A stretch of DNA of 34,442 nucleotides, taken from assembly GCA_001512635.1 (NCBI GenBank), contig LFSA01000068.1, positions 1 through 34,442 of the forward strand. Direction: 5' to 3'. The notes under the pieces are model-generated. The model ran no database searches. It was not told the DNA's origin and saw nothing but the letters and a program-made list of their open reading frames with translations. This document shows, piece by piece, positions 25,597-33,659 of the stretch. Source of the DNA: Pelotomaculum sp. DTU098 (lineage in GTDB: Bacteria; Bacillota; Desulfotomaculia; Desulfotomaculales; Pelotomaculaceae). The translations under genes and the position numbers were made by a program. Within the stretch, counting starts at the first letter, position 1. Every line of letters begins with the position of its first letter.

Positions 25597-25617
25597 CTAA
25601 AGCCCGGGCTGTTTTTT
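25590..25617 (+). terminator. Terminator-shaped hairpin on the plus strand
   Basis: CCGGGCT, a 4-base loop and AGCCCGG are followed by GCTGTTTTTT on the plus strand. It overlaps the last codons of the minus-strand TIGR04086 gene, and on that strand the following T content is poor. So it seems to end something coming from the left on the plus strand, where no gene is seen. Confidence 0.5.
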
Positions 25618-26067
25618 CGCTCCCCTTTTCGGAACCATCACCACTTTATTGCTCAGATTAACTCCCAGGATCCCTCCGGCGGTACCTGCCACCCCCAGAA
25701 TCAGAGTGCGGAAAATCAGGCCCAACACTGAGTAACTACCCCCGCTGCTGAACACAACAAGAGCCGACAGGAACAACCCGTAGATTAGACCAATTATAAA
25801 GCCATGCAGCGAGCCCAGTGTACCCGCAACCCTCCCGCCGGCAAATCCGCCCAGCACCGCCCCCAGGAGGGTACCCGCGGCAACCAAATCACTAAAATCA
25901 TAAATTAGACCTGCAGACAGCACCACCCATGCACACATTAGGGCACATAAAGCCAGAGTGGCGCCAAAAGCCCGGGCCAGGCCAGCCATAATAGCCCTGC
26001 CTCTTATTTTTCCAGACACAGGAACCCCCTGTTTGGACCAGCGCATAAAAGTATAGCCTTTCAGCAA
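25597..26067 (-). CDS. TIGR04086 / DUF3792 family membrane protein
   Basis: A 156-residue protein with four hydrophobic helices (about 29-52, 60-82, 87-108 and 118-138) and glycine-rich turns (GAVLGGFAGGRVAGTLGS; GVAGTAGGILGVNL), and basic ends. This pattern fits the TIGR04086 family found in Firmicutes; the function is unknown. The TTG at 26067 has AGGGGG seven bases upstream; an ATG at 26046 is a weaker alternative. It is monocistronic as far as seen, divergent from the substrate-binding protein gene. Confidence 0.65.
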   Translation of the reverse strand: MLKGYTFMRWSKQGVPVSGKIRGRAIMAGLARAFGATLALCALMCAWVVLSAGLIYDFSDLVAAGTLLGAVLGGFAGGRVAGTLGSLHGFIIGLIYGLFLSALVVFSSGGSYSVLGLIFRTLILGVAGTAGGILGVNLSNKVVMVPKRGAKKQPGL

Positions 26068-26207
26068 CCTGAAACCCCCTTTTGAGGCTTTTATAAATTC
26101 TATGCCGGTGACTTTCTTTTATGCGGACAACCTTTAAATTTGAAGCATGAAAACCTCCTCCTGAAAATAGTATTTTTTTTAAAGATAAATAGTGGAGGTT
26201 TTGGTTC

Positions 26208-27305
26208 ATGTATCCCAGAAAAAAAAGACTTATTTTCTGGCTTATCATCCTGGTTCTCCTGGTCCCGGCATTATTCCTTACCCGGAGCATCCTCAGGCCT
26301 CCCAGCGCTCCCATTCATACTGTCAGGGTAATGGAGTCAGTGCGTTCGCCTTACTTCCTTCCCCAGTATCTGGCTTTAAACCTGGGTTTTTTTAAAGAAC
26401 AGAACCTTGTTGTGGAGATATCAACAGCCAGCCCCGAGGCAATCCGCGCAGCCCTGCTTGACGGCAGGGCCGACATTGCCCTGTGCGGCCTGCAGAAAAT
26501 TATTTTCAGCCCCAATGTCCAGACACCCCAACCTAAAATTTTTGCCTCCTTTGCTAAAAAAGACGGCTCCCTGCTCCTGTCCAGAGAGGACCCGTCCGGA
26601 TTTCAGTGGGTGAAATTAAAAAATAAGACCATTATCAGCGGTTCCCAGGACGACAGTTCAGTCATCGCCCTGGAGGATGTTTTAAGGAGTCATGGTTTAC
26701 CCCCTTTCAGGGCAGTAACCATCTATTACAACATCCCCTCTAAATTACGCATGGGGGCTTTTCGGGCCGGGACCGGGCATTATATTCAAGTGCTGGAACC
26801 TGATGCCAGCATTGCCGAGAGGAAAGGCTACGGCAGGGTGGCAGCTTCAGTGGGGCAGGCGGCGGGGGACATGGCGGTTACAGCTTATGCGGCCATGCCT
26901 GATTACATTAATTCAAAACCTGAGGTTATTCAGCAATTTACAAATGCTGTTTACAAAGCAGTCCTGTGGCTGGACCAGCACAGTGCAGAAGAGGCAGCGG
27001 ATGCTGTCCTGCCGTCCTTCCCAAATCTTGAGCGGGAGATCCTTGTTGATTCAATTGAACGGTACCGCTCCCTGGGAATCTGGACCGGTGATCTCCGAGC
27101 ATCCAGGGAATCCTTTGAAAGGTTCCAAAACGCCGCCATCAGGGCAGGGGAAATTGCCAGAACTCTTCCCTATGAAACAATTGTTATTAACGATTTTGCC
27201 GACCAGGCCATGGCAACAGTTACTTACGACCGGTTGGCTGAGGAGGAAAAGGCCAGGAAAAGAAACCTTTTTAATCTATTCAATAGATTAAAATTCAACA
27301 GATAA
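26208..27305 (+). CDS. Membrane-anchored ABC-type substrate-binding protein (SsuA/THI5/NMT1-like)
   Basis: A 365-residue protein with an N-terminal hydrophobic anchor (about residues 8-26, RKKRLIFWLIILVLLVPALF) and no lipobox cysteine. The following part has the pattern of NMT1/THI5-like periplasmic binding proteins: SPYFLPQYLALNLGFFKEQNLVVEI is cut short here to its key elements, 'PYFLPQYLALNLGFFKEQ', then ALLDGRADIALCGLQKI, and EVIQQFTNAVYKAVLWL. Such proteins bind sulfonates, nitrate, pyrimidine precursors or hydrophobic ligands. The ATG at 26208 has GGAGG nine bases upstream. No permease or ATPase gene is next to it, so it is an orphan; its ligand and partner are unknown. Confidence 0.7.
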   Translation: MYPRKKRLIFWLIILVLLVPALFLTRSILRPPSAPIHTVRVMESVRSPYFLPQYLALNLGFFKEQNLVVEISTASPEAIRAALLDGRADIALCGLQKIIFSPNVQTPQPKIFASFAKKDGSLLLSREDPSGFQWVKLKNKTIISGSQDDSSVIALEDVLRSHGLPPFRAVTIYYNIPSKLRMGAFRAGTGHYIQVLEPDASIAERKGYGRVAASVGQAAGDMAVTAYAAMPDYINSKPEVIQQFTNAVYKAVLWLDQHSAEEAADAVLPSFPNLEREILVDSIERYRSLGIWTGDLRASRESFERFQNAAIRAGEIARTLPYETIVINDFADQAMATVTYDRLAEEEKARKRNLFNLFNRLKFNR

Positions 27306-27398
27306 AACCCGGGCTTTACCAGGTCAGGTTCTTTTCACATGCATTTTTTTAACTCCCTTAGAAAACAATAAAGAAAAAATCTATCGGGGGTTATTCTC

Positions 27399-28112
27399 AT
27401 GCTCATGCGAAAAGTCCTGATCCTAATGTTCCTTACAATCTTTTGCCTGGTCCCGGGCTGCAACGCGGCCCGCAAACCCGCCCCGTCACCAGATCCGAAA
27501 CCCCTCGTGGTGCCCGAAACTTCTAAAGTGGGCTTCAGCGAGGTTGATCTGAACAAGGCGCCGGATGTGGTTAAAAACATTGCCGGGGAGCTGGCCAAAA
27601 GAGAAGCAGCAACCTGGCTCCAGGTTAACGGAACAAGCTATATTCTGGTAAGTACCGGTGAAAATGAAAAAAACCGCAGGGCAGAAATCACTGAGGTAAT
27701 TTAGAAGATACCGGCCCAGGATTTCGTCTGGCTGGATGTCCGGGCCAGGTATGTCAGTGTCAAGGAAGGCGAGCAAAACGGACCCGTAAGCGTGGTTACC
27801 CTGAACCTGAATGACCGGACCATAAGCGGCGTGGGTTTTGAAATCACCAGAACGGACTCGCCTGCGCCAGAGACGGCTACCGCGCCAAAGGCTACACCTG
27901 CGCCAAAAACTGCACCCGCGCCTGCAGCTTCACCAGCGCCTGAGCCGGCGCGAACTCCGGCACCGGCTGCACCTGCGCCCGTAACACCGTCCCCAACTCC
28001 AACGTCAAAACCGGAGTCGAAGGAAACACCCGCACCGGATAATAATTCGGCGCCATCCCAGAAAAACCAGAATCAAAACAATACTCCCGCAGAAAAAAAT
28101 AATCAGCCTTGA
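27399..28112 (+). pseudogene. Lipoprotein gene interrupted by one in-frame TAG codon
   Basis: A signal peptide with lipobox VPGC (Cys21) is followed by a proline-rich linker and a domain ending ...RRAEITEVI. Codon 102 is TAG (27702-27704). The same frame continues without another stop to 28112: KIPAQDFVWLDVRARYVSVK..., then an 80-residue Pro/Ala-rich and Asn/Gln-rich tail. The two parts read as one 237-codon gene. The domain around YILVSTGENEKNRRAEITEV resembles PrcB_C-type domains; this is inference. A CAG (Gln) to TAG change would explain it, but a sequencing error or amber readthrough is possible. ATG 27399 has GGGGG eight bases upstream. The downstream part has no ribosome binding site of its own. 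Confidence 0.75.
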
Positions 28113-28120
28113 ACAAGTTT

Positions 28121-28146
28121 GTGGGCGCATCTGCAAATGCGCCCAC
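28121..28146. terminator. Strong hairpin between the lipoprotein gene and ysxC (convergent)
   Basis: A perfect 10-bp stem GTGGGCGCAT / ATGCGCCCAC with a 6-base loop. It lies 9 bp after the lipoprotein stop. The T-content after it is modest on both strands (TCCTATTTCC; AAACTTGTTC), so termination may be imperfect. Confidence 0.6.
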
Positions 28147-28233
28147 TCCTATTTCCGGAAATCCCCCGTCGCTACCCTTAAGGCGTTCTTATATTTCCAA
28201 CAGGCTTTCCTAGCCAGTTTTTAGCCAAGATAA

Positions 28234-28866
28234 TTAAACTGAATCATTTTTTTCAACGGTTTCTTTAGTTTCTTCACAGAGAACACCGGTCCAACGGCCA
28301 ATAACCTCCATGAGTTCCTCCCGTCCCTGTCCGGTTTCAGCTGAAAAAGGCAGCAGTATTTCCCCTTCGGCCAGGGCCAGCGTCTCCCGGACAACCTTCA
28401 GGGAACGCAGCAATTTGGAGCGGGATAGCTTGTCCGCCTTAGTGGCAACTACAGCCACCGGTATTCCCCGGTGCTTCAACCAGTCATACATCTGCACATC
28501 CAGGGATGTGGGCGGGTGCCGGCTGTCCACCAGCAATACAACACCTTTCAGGTTTTCCCTCGTTGACAAATAATCCTCCACCATCTTCCGCCAGCTTTCC
28601 CTCTCACCGGCGGATACTTTGGCGTATCCGTAGCCGGGCAGGTCCACCAGCCGGAAGATGCCGTTAATCAGGAAAAAATTAATCAGCCTGGTACGGCCGG
28701 GAGTCTTGCTGGTACGGGCCAGACCTTTTTTCACAGCAAGCCTGTTTAAAAGAGAAGATTTCCCAACATTAGAACGCCCGGCCAGGGCAACTTCCGGAAG
28801 TTCCCCGGCCGGGTATTCTGACTTGTGGACAGCACTTTTAATAAATTCGGCGCGACTAATTTTCAT
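28234..28866 (-). CDS. ysxC: Ribosome biogenesis GTPase YsxC/EngB
   Basis: A 210-residue TRAFAC-class GTPase needed for 50S subunit assembly. G1 is GRSNVGKS (30-37), G2 region SKTPGRTR, G3 DLPG (75-78), G4 TKAD (142-145) and G5 FSAETGQG. Its ATG overlaps the lon stop by 4 bp (ATGA), so it is translationally coupled to lon. The order lonB-lonA-ysxC is the same as in Bacillus subtilis; hemA, which follows there, is absent here. Confidence 0.95.
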   Translation of the reverse strand: MKISRAEFIKSAVHKSEYPAGELPEVALAGRSNVGKSSLLNRLAVKKGLARTSKTPGRTRLINFFLINGIFRLVDLPGYGYAKVSAGERESWRKMVEDYLSTRENLKGVVLLVDSRHPPTSLDVQMYDWLKHRGIPVAVVATKADKLSRSKLLRSLKVVRETLALAEGEILLPFSAETGQGREELMEVIGRWTGVLCEETKETVEKNDSV

Positions 28867-31283
28867 GAAGGGATTTGGGCCCCTCCTTCGTTATGTGCCA
28901 CGGGATGTTGATAGGCTGGGGGCTGGGGAACCACCGGAGAAGTACCTCTCACATCTTCAGGCTCATATTCTTTCCCGGTGAGGGCCGCCTCCAGCACTTC
29001 GTCCATATGCTCAACAAAGATGAAATTCAGCTTATCTCTAACCTTTTTGGGGATTTCGTCCAGATCCTTTTTATTATCTTTGGGTAAAACCAGTGTCTTT
29101 ATACCTGCTCTGTGGGCAGCCAGGACCTTTTCCTTGATCCCGCCCACCGGCAGAACCCTACCCCTCAGGGTTATTTCACCGGTCATGGCCACATCATGAC
29201 GCACCTTTTGCCCTGTTACTGCCGAAGCCAGGGCGGTGGCCATGGTAATACCTGCCGAGGGACCATCCTTGGGAATGGCACCCTCCGGGATATGAATATG
29301 GATATCCTGTTTGTCATAAAGATCTTCGTCGATGGACAACTCGGCGGCACGGCTGCGGATGTAGCTGTAGCTGGCCTGAGCCGATTCCTTCATCACATCG
29401 CCCAGCTTGCCGGTCAACGTAAGACGGCCGGTCCCCTTATAAATTGAAACTTCGATTGCCAGGGTGTCTCCGCCGACCTCTGTCCAGGCAAGCCCTGTAG
29501 CCACACCTACCTGGTCGTCCTGCTCCGCTACACCGTAGCGGTAACGAGGGGTGCCAAGGTATTGATTTAAGTTCAAAGGTGTTACCTGAACCTTGGTTAC
29601 ATTATCAGATACTACCTGCCGCGCGGTTTTGCGGCAAATAGTTGCAATCTGCCTCTCCAGGTTCCGCACCCCGGACTCCCGTGTGTACTCCCTGATAATC
29701 TTGCGGATTGTATTTTCCGACATCCTCAGCATTCCCTTGCTCAACCCGTGCTCCCTAATCTGCTTGGGCAACAGGTGACGTACGGCAATCTGGACCTTTT
29801 CCTCTTCCGTGTAGCCGGACAAATTAATGATCTCCATCCGGTCCTGCAACGGTTTGGGAATGTTGTGCTGAACGTTGGCCGTAGTGATAAACATCACGTT
29901 GGATAGATCAAAGGGAGCCTCGATGTAGTGATCGCTGAAGCTATTGTTTTGCTCAGGATCCAGCACTTCCAGCAGGGCTGCGGAGGGATCACCCCGAAAA
30001 TCCATACTCATTTTATCAATTTCATCAAGAAGAAAAACAGGGTTTTTAGAGCCTGCCTGGCGTATGCCCTGGATAATCCTGCCCGGCATGGCGCCCACAT
30101 AAGTGCGGCGGTGGCCCCTGATTTCAGCCTCATCACGCACACCTCCCAGGGATATGCGGATAAATTTGCGCTCCAGGGCCCGGGCAATGGAACGGCCCAG
30201 GGATGTTTTACCGACGCCCGGCGGCCCGACAAAACAAATAATGGGACCCTTCATTTTTTTGGCCAGTTTGCGGATGGCCAGGTACTCAAGGATCCGTTCT
30301 TTAACCTCTTTCAAGCCGTAGTGGTCCTCATCGAGGATGGCTTCGGCCATTTTAATATCCAGGCGGTCACGGGTGCTCTTGTTCCAGGGCAGAGACAGGA
30401 GCCAGTCAAGGTAATTACGCACCACCGTCGCCTCGGCAGCCATCGGCGGCATCTTTTCCAGACGCTCCACTTCTTTCAGCGCCCTCTCCTCCACCTCTTT
30501 CGGCAGCTTGGCTTCGGCAATTTTTTCACGCAGTTCCTCACTCTCAGCCATACGTTCGTCTTTTTCACCCAGTTCGCGCTGGATAGCCTTTATCTGTTCG
30601 CGCAAATAGTATTCCTTCTGGGTCTTTTCCATCTGTTTGCGCACGCGGATGTTGATTTTGCGCTCCAGTTCAACTATTTCAAGCTCTCTTGCCACAAGAG
30701 CACATAGTTTTTCTAACCTCTGAACGATGTTGACCGCTTCCAGGATGTTTTGTTTATCTTCTATGCGCAGCGCAAGGTGGGAAGCAATGATGTCCGCCAG
30801 CCTTCCGGGATCTTCCAGGTTCACTACAGTAACAACCGTTTCAGGGGGTATGCGCTTGGACAGCTTGACATACTGCTCAAACTGGTAAACCAGGCTGCGC
30901 ATCAGCGCTTCAATCTCGCTGTTCTTTTCAAAAACCTCGGAGTACTGGTCCACTTCTACCTGGAAGAAGGGCTCATGCGCAAGAAAACGGCGGATCCTGG
31001 CCCTGGAAATGCCTTCCACTAAAACCCGGATGGTACCCCCGGGTAGCTTTAAAAGCTGCTTGACTTCGGCCACCGTACCTATCTGATAAATATCATCAAC
31101 ACCAGGGTCATCCGTCTGGGCTTCCCTCTGGGTAGCCAAAAAGATTATCCGGTCGTGAATCATTGCCTCTTCTATGGCCAGCACTGATTTTTCGCGCCCC
31201 ACATCGAGGTGAATAACCATATATGGGAAAACCAGAATACCCCGCAATGGTAGTAAAGGCAAGGTTTTTACCTCGGATTTCAT
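28863..31283 (-). CDS. lon: Lon protease (LonA), ATP-dependent serine protease
   Basis: An 806-residue cytosolic LonA. The N-terminal substrate-recognition domain ([16 protein letters not shown]) covers about 1-200, followed by a coiled region, the AAA+ domain with Walker A GPPGVGKT (353-360) and Walker [10 protein letters not shown] (416-424), and the protease domain with the Ser676-Lys719 dyad ([14 protein letters not shown]). It degrades misfolded and regulatory proteins. The ATG at 31283 follows AAGGAGGTG. A terminator and a sigma-H-like element separate it from lonB upstream, so it is an independent unit with ysxC. No CIRCE or CtsR operator is seen upstream. Confidence 0.97.
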   Translation of the reverse strand: MKSEVKTLPLLPLRGILVFPYMVIHLDVGREKSVLAIEEAMIHDRIIFLATQREAQTDDPGVDDIYQIGTVAEVKQLLKLPGGTIRVLVEGISRARIRRFLAHEPFFQVEVDQYSEVFEKNSEIEALMRSLVYQFEQYVKLSKRIPPETVVTVVNLEDPGRLADIIASHLALRIEDKQNILEAVNIVQRLEKLCALVARELEIVELERKINIRVRKQMEKTQKEYYLREQIKAIQRELGEKDERMAESEELREKIAEAKLPKEVEERALKEVERLEKMPPMAAEATVVRNYLDWLLSLPWNKSTRDRLDIKMAEAILDEDHYGLKEVKERILEYLAIRKLAKKMKGPIICFVGPPGVGKTSLGRSIARALERKFIRISLGGVRDEAEIRGHRRTYVGAMPGRIIQGIRQAGSKNPVFLLDEIDKMSMDFRGDPSAALLEVLDPEQNNSFSDHYIEAPFDLSNVMFITTANVQHNIPKPLQDRMEIINLSGYTEEEKVQIAVRHLLPKQIREHGLSKGMLRMSENTIRKIIREYTRESGVRNLERQIATICRKTARQVVSDNVTKVQVTPLNLNQYLGTPRYRYGVAEQDDQVGVATGLAWTEVGGDTLAIEVSIYKGTGRLTLTGKLGDVMKESAQASYSYIRSRAAELSIDEDLYDKQDIHIHIPEGAIPKDGPSAGITMATALASAVTGQKVRHDVAMTGEITLRGRVLPVGGIKEKVLAAHRAGIKTLVLPKDNKKDLDEIPKKVRDKLNFIFVEHMDEVLEAALTGKEYEPEDVRGTSPVVPQPPAYQHPVAHNEGGAQIPS

Positions 31284-31348
31284 AGCTGCACCTCCTTCTC
31301 AATAAATTGTTTCTAAAATTTGTAATTTTCAAGCACGAGGTTACGTTT

Positions 31349-31378
31349 ATATTCTATCATAAAAGTTAGAAATCCGGC
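31349..31378 (-). promoter_or_regulatory. Putative sigma-H-like promoter for lon-ysxC
   Basis: On the minus strand GCCGGATTT, 12 bases, ATAGAATAT. The -10 is a perfect RnnGAATWW; the -35 has one mismatch. It lies about 65 bp upstream of the lon ATG. Its TTTCTAACTTTT spacer portion is repeated upstream of lonB at 33295-33307. Confidence 0.45.
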
Positions 31379-31404
31379 CATAGCAATAATTACTACGATT
31401 ACTG

Positions 31405-31429
31405 CAAAACCCGGCTTTTAAGCCGGGTT
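31405..31429 (-). terminator. Terminator between lonB and lon
   Basis: On the minus strand AACCCGGC and GCCGGGTT close a 6-base loop, followed by TTGC after the stem's own T pair. The stem is strong and the T-run short. It lies about 47 bp after the lonB stop. Confidence 0.65.
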
Positions 31430-31475
31430 CCGGGGAGATTTGAAGCTACTGGCCTGCTAATGTCATTTTTCGCAG

Positions 31476-33200
31476 TTATTTGGATAGCGGCTGACCTGCT
31501 CCTAAGGCCGAAGCACTCAGCACCTCAAGCGACAGCGAGGTATTGTGCTCTTTCTTTTTTTCCACGGGGGGCGGGCAGACGAGGGCTGCACGGAATACCT
31601 CCTCCAGGCGTTCCACCGGAATAATTTCAATGCCTTCAAGGTTTCTCAAGACTTCCTGATCATTTTCAGCGGGGATAATCACCTTCCTGGCGCCGGCCTG
31701 CCGGGCAGCCTCCACCTTGGCTACAATACCGCCAACCGGCTTGACCAGGCCACGGATGGAAACTTCGCCGGTCATAGCTACCCTGTTGTCAACGGGCAAT
31801 CCCATGACCGCCGAGTAGATCGCCGTAGCAACGCTTACCCCGGCGGAAGGGCCGTCCGTTGGCGCACCCCCCGGAAAATTGACGTGAATGTCATAATCCC
31901 TGAGGTCCACTTCCATAAACCGGCGGAGCACAGTGAGAACGTTTTCCACAGAACTTTTGGCCATGCTTTTACGGCGCACGGTCCGGCCGCCCCCGTCGAT
32001 CTCCTCCTCTTCCACCATCCCTGTGACTGTTAGCTTTCCCTTACCGCGCGGCGCAGGTATGGCGTTGCATTCAACCTCCAGCACCATGCCCATGTTGGGC
32101 CCGTAAACAGCAAGACCGTTGACCAGACCCACCTGGGGCCGGGACGGTATTTTTTTCTCCGGCCTGGGTGAATACTGGCCGCTATTGACAACCCATTCAA
32201 TGTCGGTTTTGCGAATCACGTCCCTGCCTTCAGTAATGGCAATTCCTGCGGAAATCTGAATAATATTAACCGCTTCGCGCCCATTTTTGGCGTACTTTTT
32301 AATAACCTCCAGGGCCCCTTCCTGAAGCGGTATACCTACCCTCTTGGCCGCGTTTGCCGCGATTATTTCAATTTCGTCAGGCTGGAGCTCCCGAAAGTAA
32401 ATTTCCAGACAGCGGGAGCGAATGGCCGGGGCTATATGTTCAGCCCCCCGGGTCGTAGCTCCCACCAGGCGAAAGTCTGCCGGCAACCCGTTTTGAAAAA
32501 TATCGTGAATATGAGAAGGGATGTTGTTGTCCTCGGAGCTGTAATAAGCGCTTTCCAGAGTTACCTTACGGTCCTCCATTACCTTTAAAAGCTTGTTCAT
32601 CTGGATCGGGTGCAGTTCCCCTATTTCATCAATAAAGAGCAGCCCTCCGTGGGCCTTGGTAACTGCGCCGGGTTTGGGCTGGGGAATCCCGGCTATACCC
32701 ATGGGCCCCGCCCCCTGATAAATGGGGTCGTGCACAGAACCAATCAGCGGGTCGGCAATATTGCGCTCGTCAAAACGGGCTGTGGTTGCATCCATTTCAA
32801 TAAATTTGGCGTCTTCTTTAAAAGGAGATAAGGGGTTCTTTTTGGCCTCCTCCAGCACCAGCCTTGCCGCAGCAGTTTTCCCCACACCGGGAGGACCATA
32901 GATAATCACGTGCTGGGGATTGGGCCCGCAAAGGGCGGCCCGCAGGGACTTCAATCCTTCAGCCTGGCCGATAATTTCCTCAAAACAGGTGGGACGCGTT
33001 TTTTCAGATAGCGGCTCGGTCAGGGAAATAGAACGCAATCTCTGAAGTTTTTCCATTTCCTTTCTGGATTCTTTTTCTAAAAATATTTTGCTTCCCTGCT
33101 GTGCTTTAAGCAGATTCCAAAAATAAAGTCCAATAACCACGGCAAAGAAGACCTGGATAAAAGTCAGAATACCTCCAAAACCGGCTAGGAATTCTCCCAC
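31476..33200 (-). CDS. lonB: LonB, membrane-anchored sporulation-type Lon protease
   Basis: A 574-residue LonB-type protease. A single membrane helix (about residues 9-30) anchors it. The AAA+ part has Walker A GPPGVGKT (102-109) and Walker B LLFIDE (187-192). The protease domain has DGPSAG with Ser452 and the Lys495 partner in GGIVAK. In Bacillus LonB is made in the forespore under sigma-F. The GTG at 33200 has GAGGTGAT six bases upstream. It precedes lonA as in Bacillus. The last ~35 residues (PPPVEKKKEHNTSLS...) are a low-complexity tail. I could not assign a convincing sigma-F promoter upstream. Confidence 0.93.
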   Translation of the reverse strand: MGEFLAGFGGILTFIQVFFAVVIGLYFWNLLKAQQGSKIFLEKESRKEMEKLQRLRSISLTEPLSEKTRPTCFEEIIGQAEGLKSLRAALCGPNPQHVIIYGPPGVGKTAAARLVLEEAKKNPLSPFKEDAKFIEMDATTARFDERNIADPLIGSVHDPIYQGAGPMGIAGIPQPKPGAVTKAHGGLLFIDEIGELHPIQMNKLLKVMEDRKVTLESAYYSSEDNNIPSHIHDIFQNGLPADFRLVGATTRGAEHIAPAIRSRCLEIYFRELQPDEIEIIAANAAKRVGIPLQEGALEVIKKYAKNGREAVNIIQISAGIAITEGRDVIRKTDIEWVVNSGQYSPRPEKKIPSRPQVGLVNGLAVYGPNMGMVLEVECNAIPAPRGKGKLTVTGMVEEEEIDGGGRTVRRKSMAKSSVENVLTVLRRFMEVDLRDYDIHVNFPGGAPTDGPSAGVSVATAIYSAVMGLPVDNRVAMTGEVSIRGLVKPVGGIVAKVEAARQAGARKVIIPAENDQEVLRNLEGIEIIPVERLEEVFRAALVCPPPVEKKKEHNTSLSLEVLSASALGAGQPLSK

Positions 33201-33327
33201 CTCTTTATCACCTCGTGAAAAATATTCTTTATTTAGTATTGCTAAGTTTTACAAATTTTAATCCAGATTAATAAGAAACGATTTATATTTATGAAAAAGT
33301 TAGAAATAGAACAATATATTCACAACA

Positions 33328-33356
33328 TTGACACAATTCGAATGAACCATTATAAT
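33328..33356 (+). promoter_or_regulatory. Consensus sigma-A promoter for the acetate transporter leader
   Basis: TTGACA (33328-33333), exactly 17 bases, TATAAT (33351-33356): all twelve consensus bases. The transcript should start near 33363, about 297 nt before the transporter start codon. Such a strong promoter with a long leader suggests control after initiation. Confidence 0.9.
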
Positions 33357-33362
33357 CATGCG

Positions 33363-33659
33363 GGGTATTAGATCATGTCGGGGGAGGTGATTAGACAGCT
33401 TTTAATTAGACATTCATGCCGCTGACGCGCGACAACGGTACAAGGAATGAAAATTTAATAGCATTTCCAGGGTAGTTGTCCATATTCCAGCGGCAATAAC
33501 CCAAGTGAAGGAAAACACTGAGTTTTGGTGAATGGCTCTTCTAACTGCTGGTAACAAGGCCGGTTTTCCTTATCGCTTACAGTCATCAGGATCGTAAATA
33601 TTTGTTTTCAGAGAGATTAGATTGATTTTCTTTAAGTTTTATTCATTGGGGGTGTAGTA
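33363..33659 (+). promoter_or_regulatory. Long structured 5' leader of unknown class
   Basis: The leader holds two folded domains. Domain 1: TGCCGCTG (33417-33424) pairs with CAGCGGCA (33488-33495); inside, GACAAC (33431-33436) with GTTGTC (33475-33480); inside that, GGAATG (33444-33449) with CATTTCC (33462-33468, one bulge). Domain 2: AAGTG-AAGGAAAAC (33503-33516) pairs with GTTTTCCTT-AT-CGCTT (33563-33578), 14 pairs with a 2-nt bulge; inside, GGC(T)CTT (33534-33540) with AAGGCC (33556-33561). No T-run follows, so it is not a simple terminator. A 16-codon ORF (33375-33425) ends within the first stem, and an orphan GGGGGAGGTGAT anti-SD match lies at 33380-33391. No known riboswitch core is recognised. 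Confidence 0.6.

Noticed and set aside
26125-26160. AGGAGGAGG followed by ATG on the minus strand before the TIGR04086 gene
   Set aside because: The frame is only four codons (MLQI) and stops; it is recorded as a curiosity, with no support as a gene or leader peptide.
29928-30707. Long plus-strand open frame (259 codons) opposite lon
   Set aside because: It is antisense to the conserved Lon ATPase domain and has no recognisable features.
31284-31345. Search for a CIRCE or CtsR heat-shock operator upstream of lon
   Set aside because: Neither the TTAGCACTC dyad nor the CtsR heptad repeat is present.
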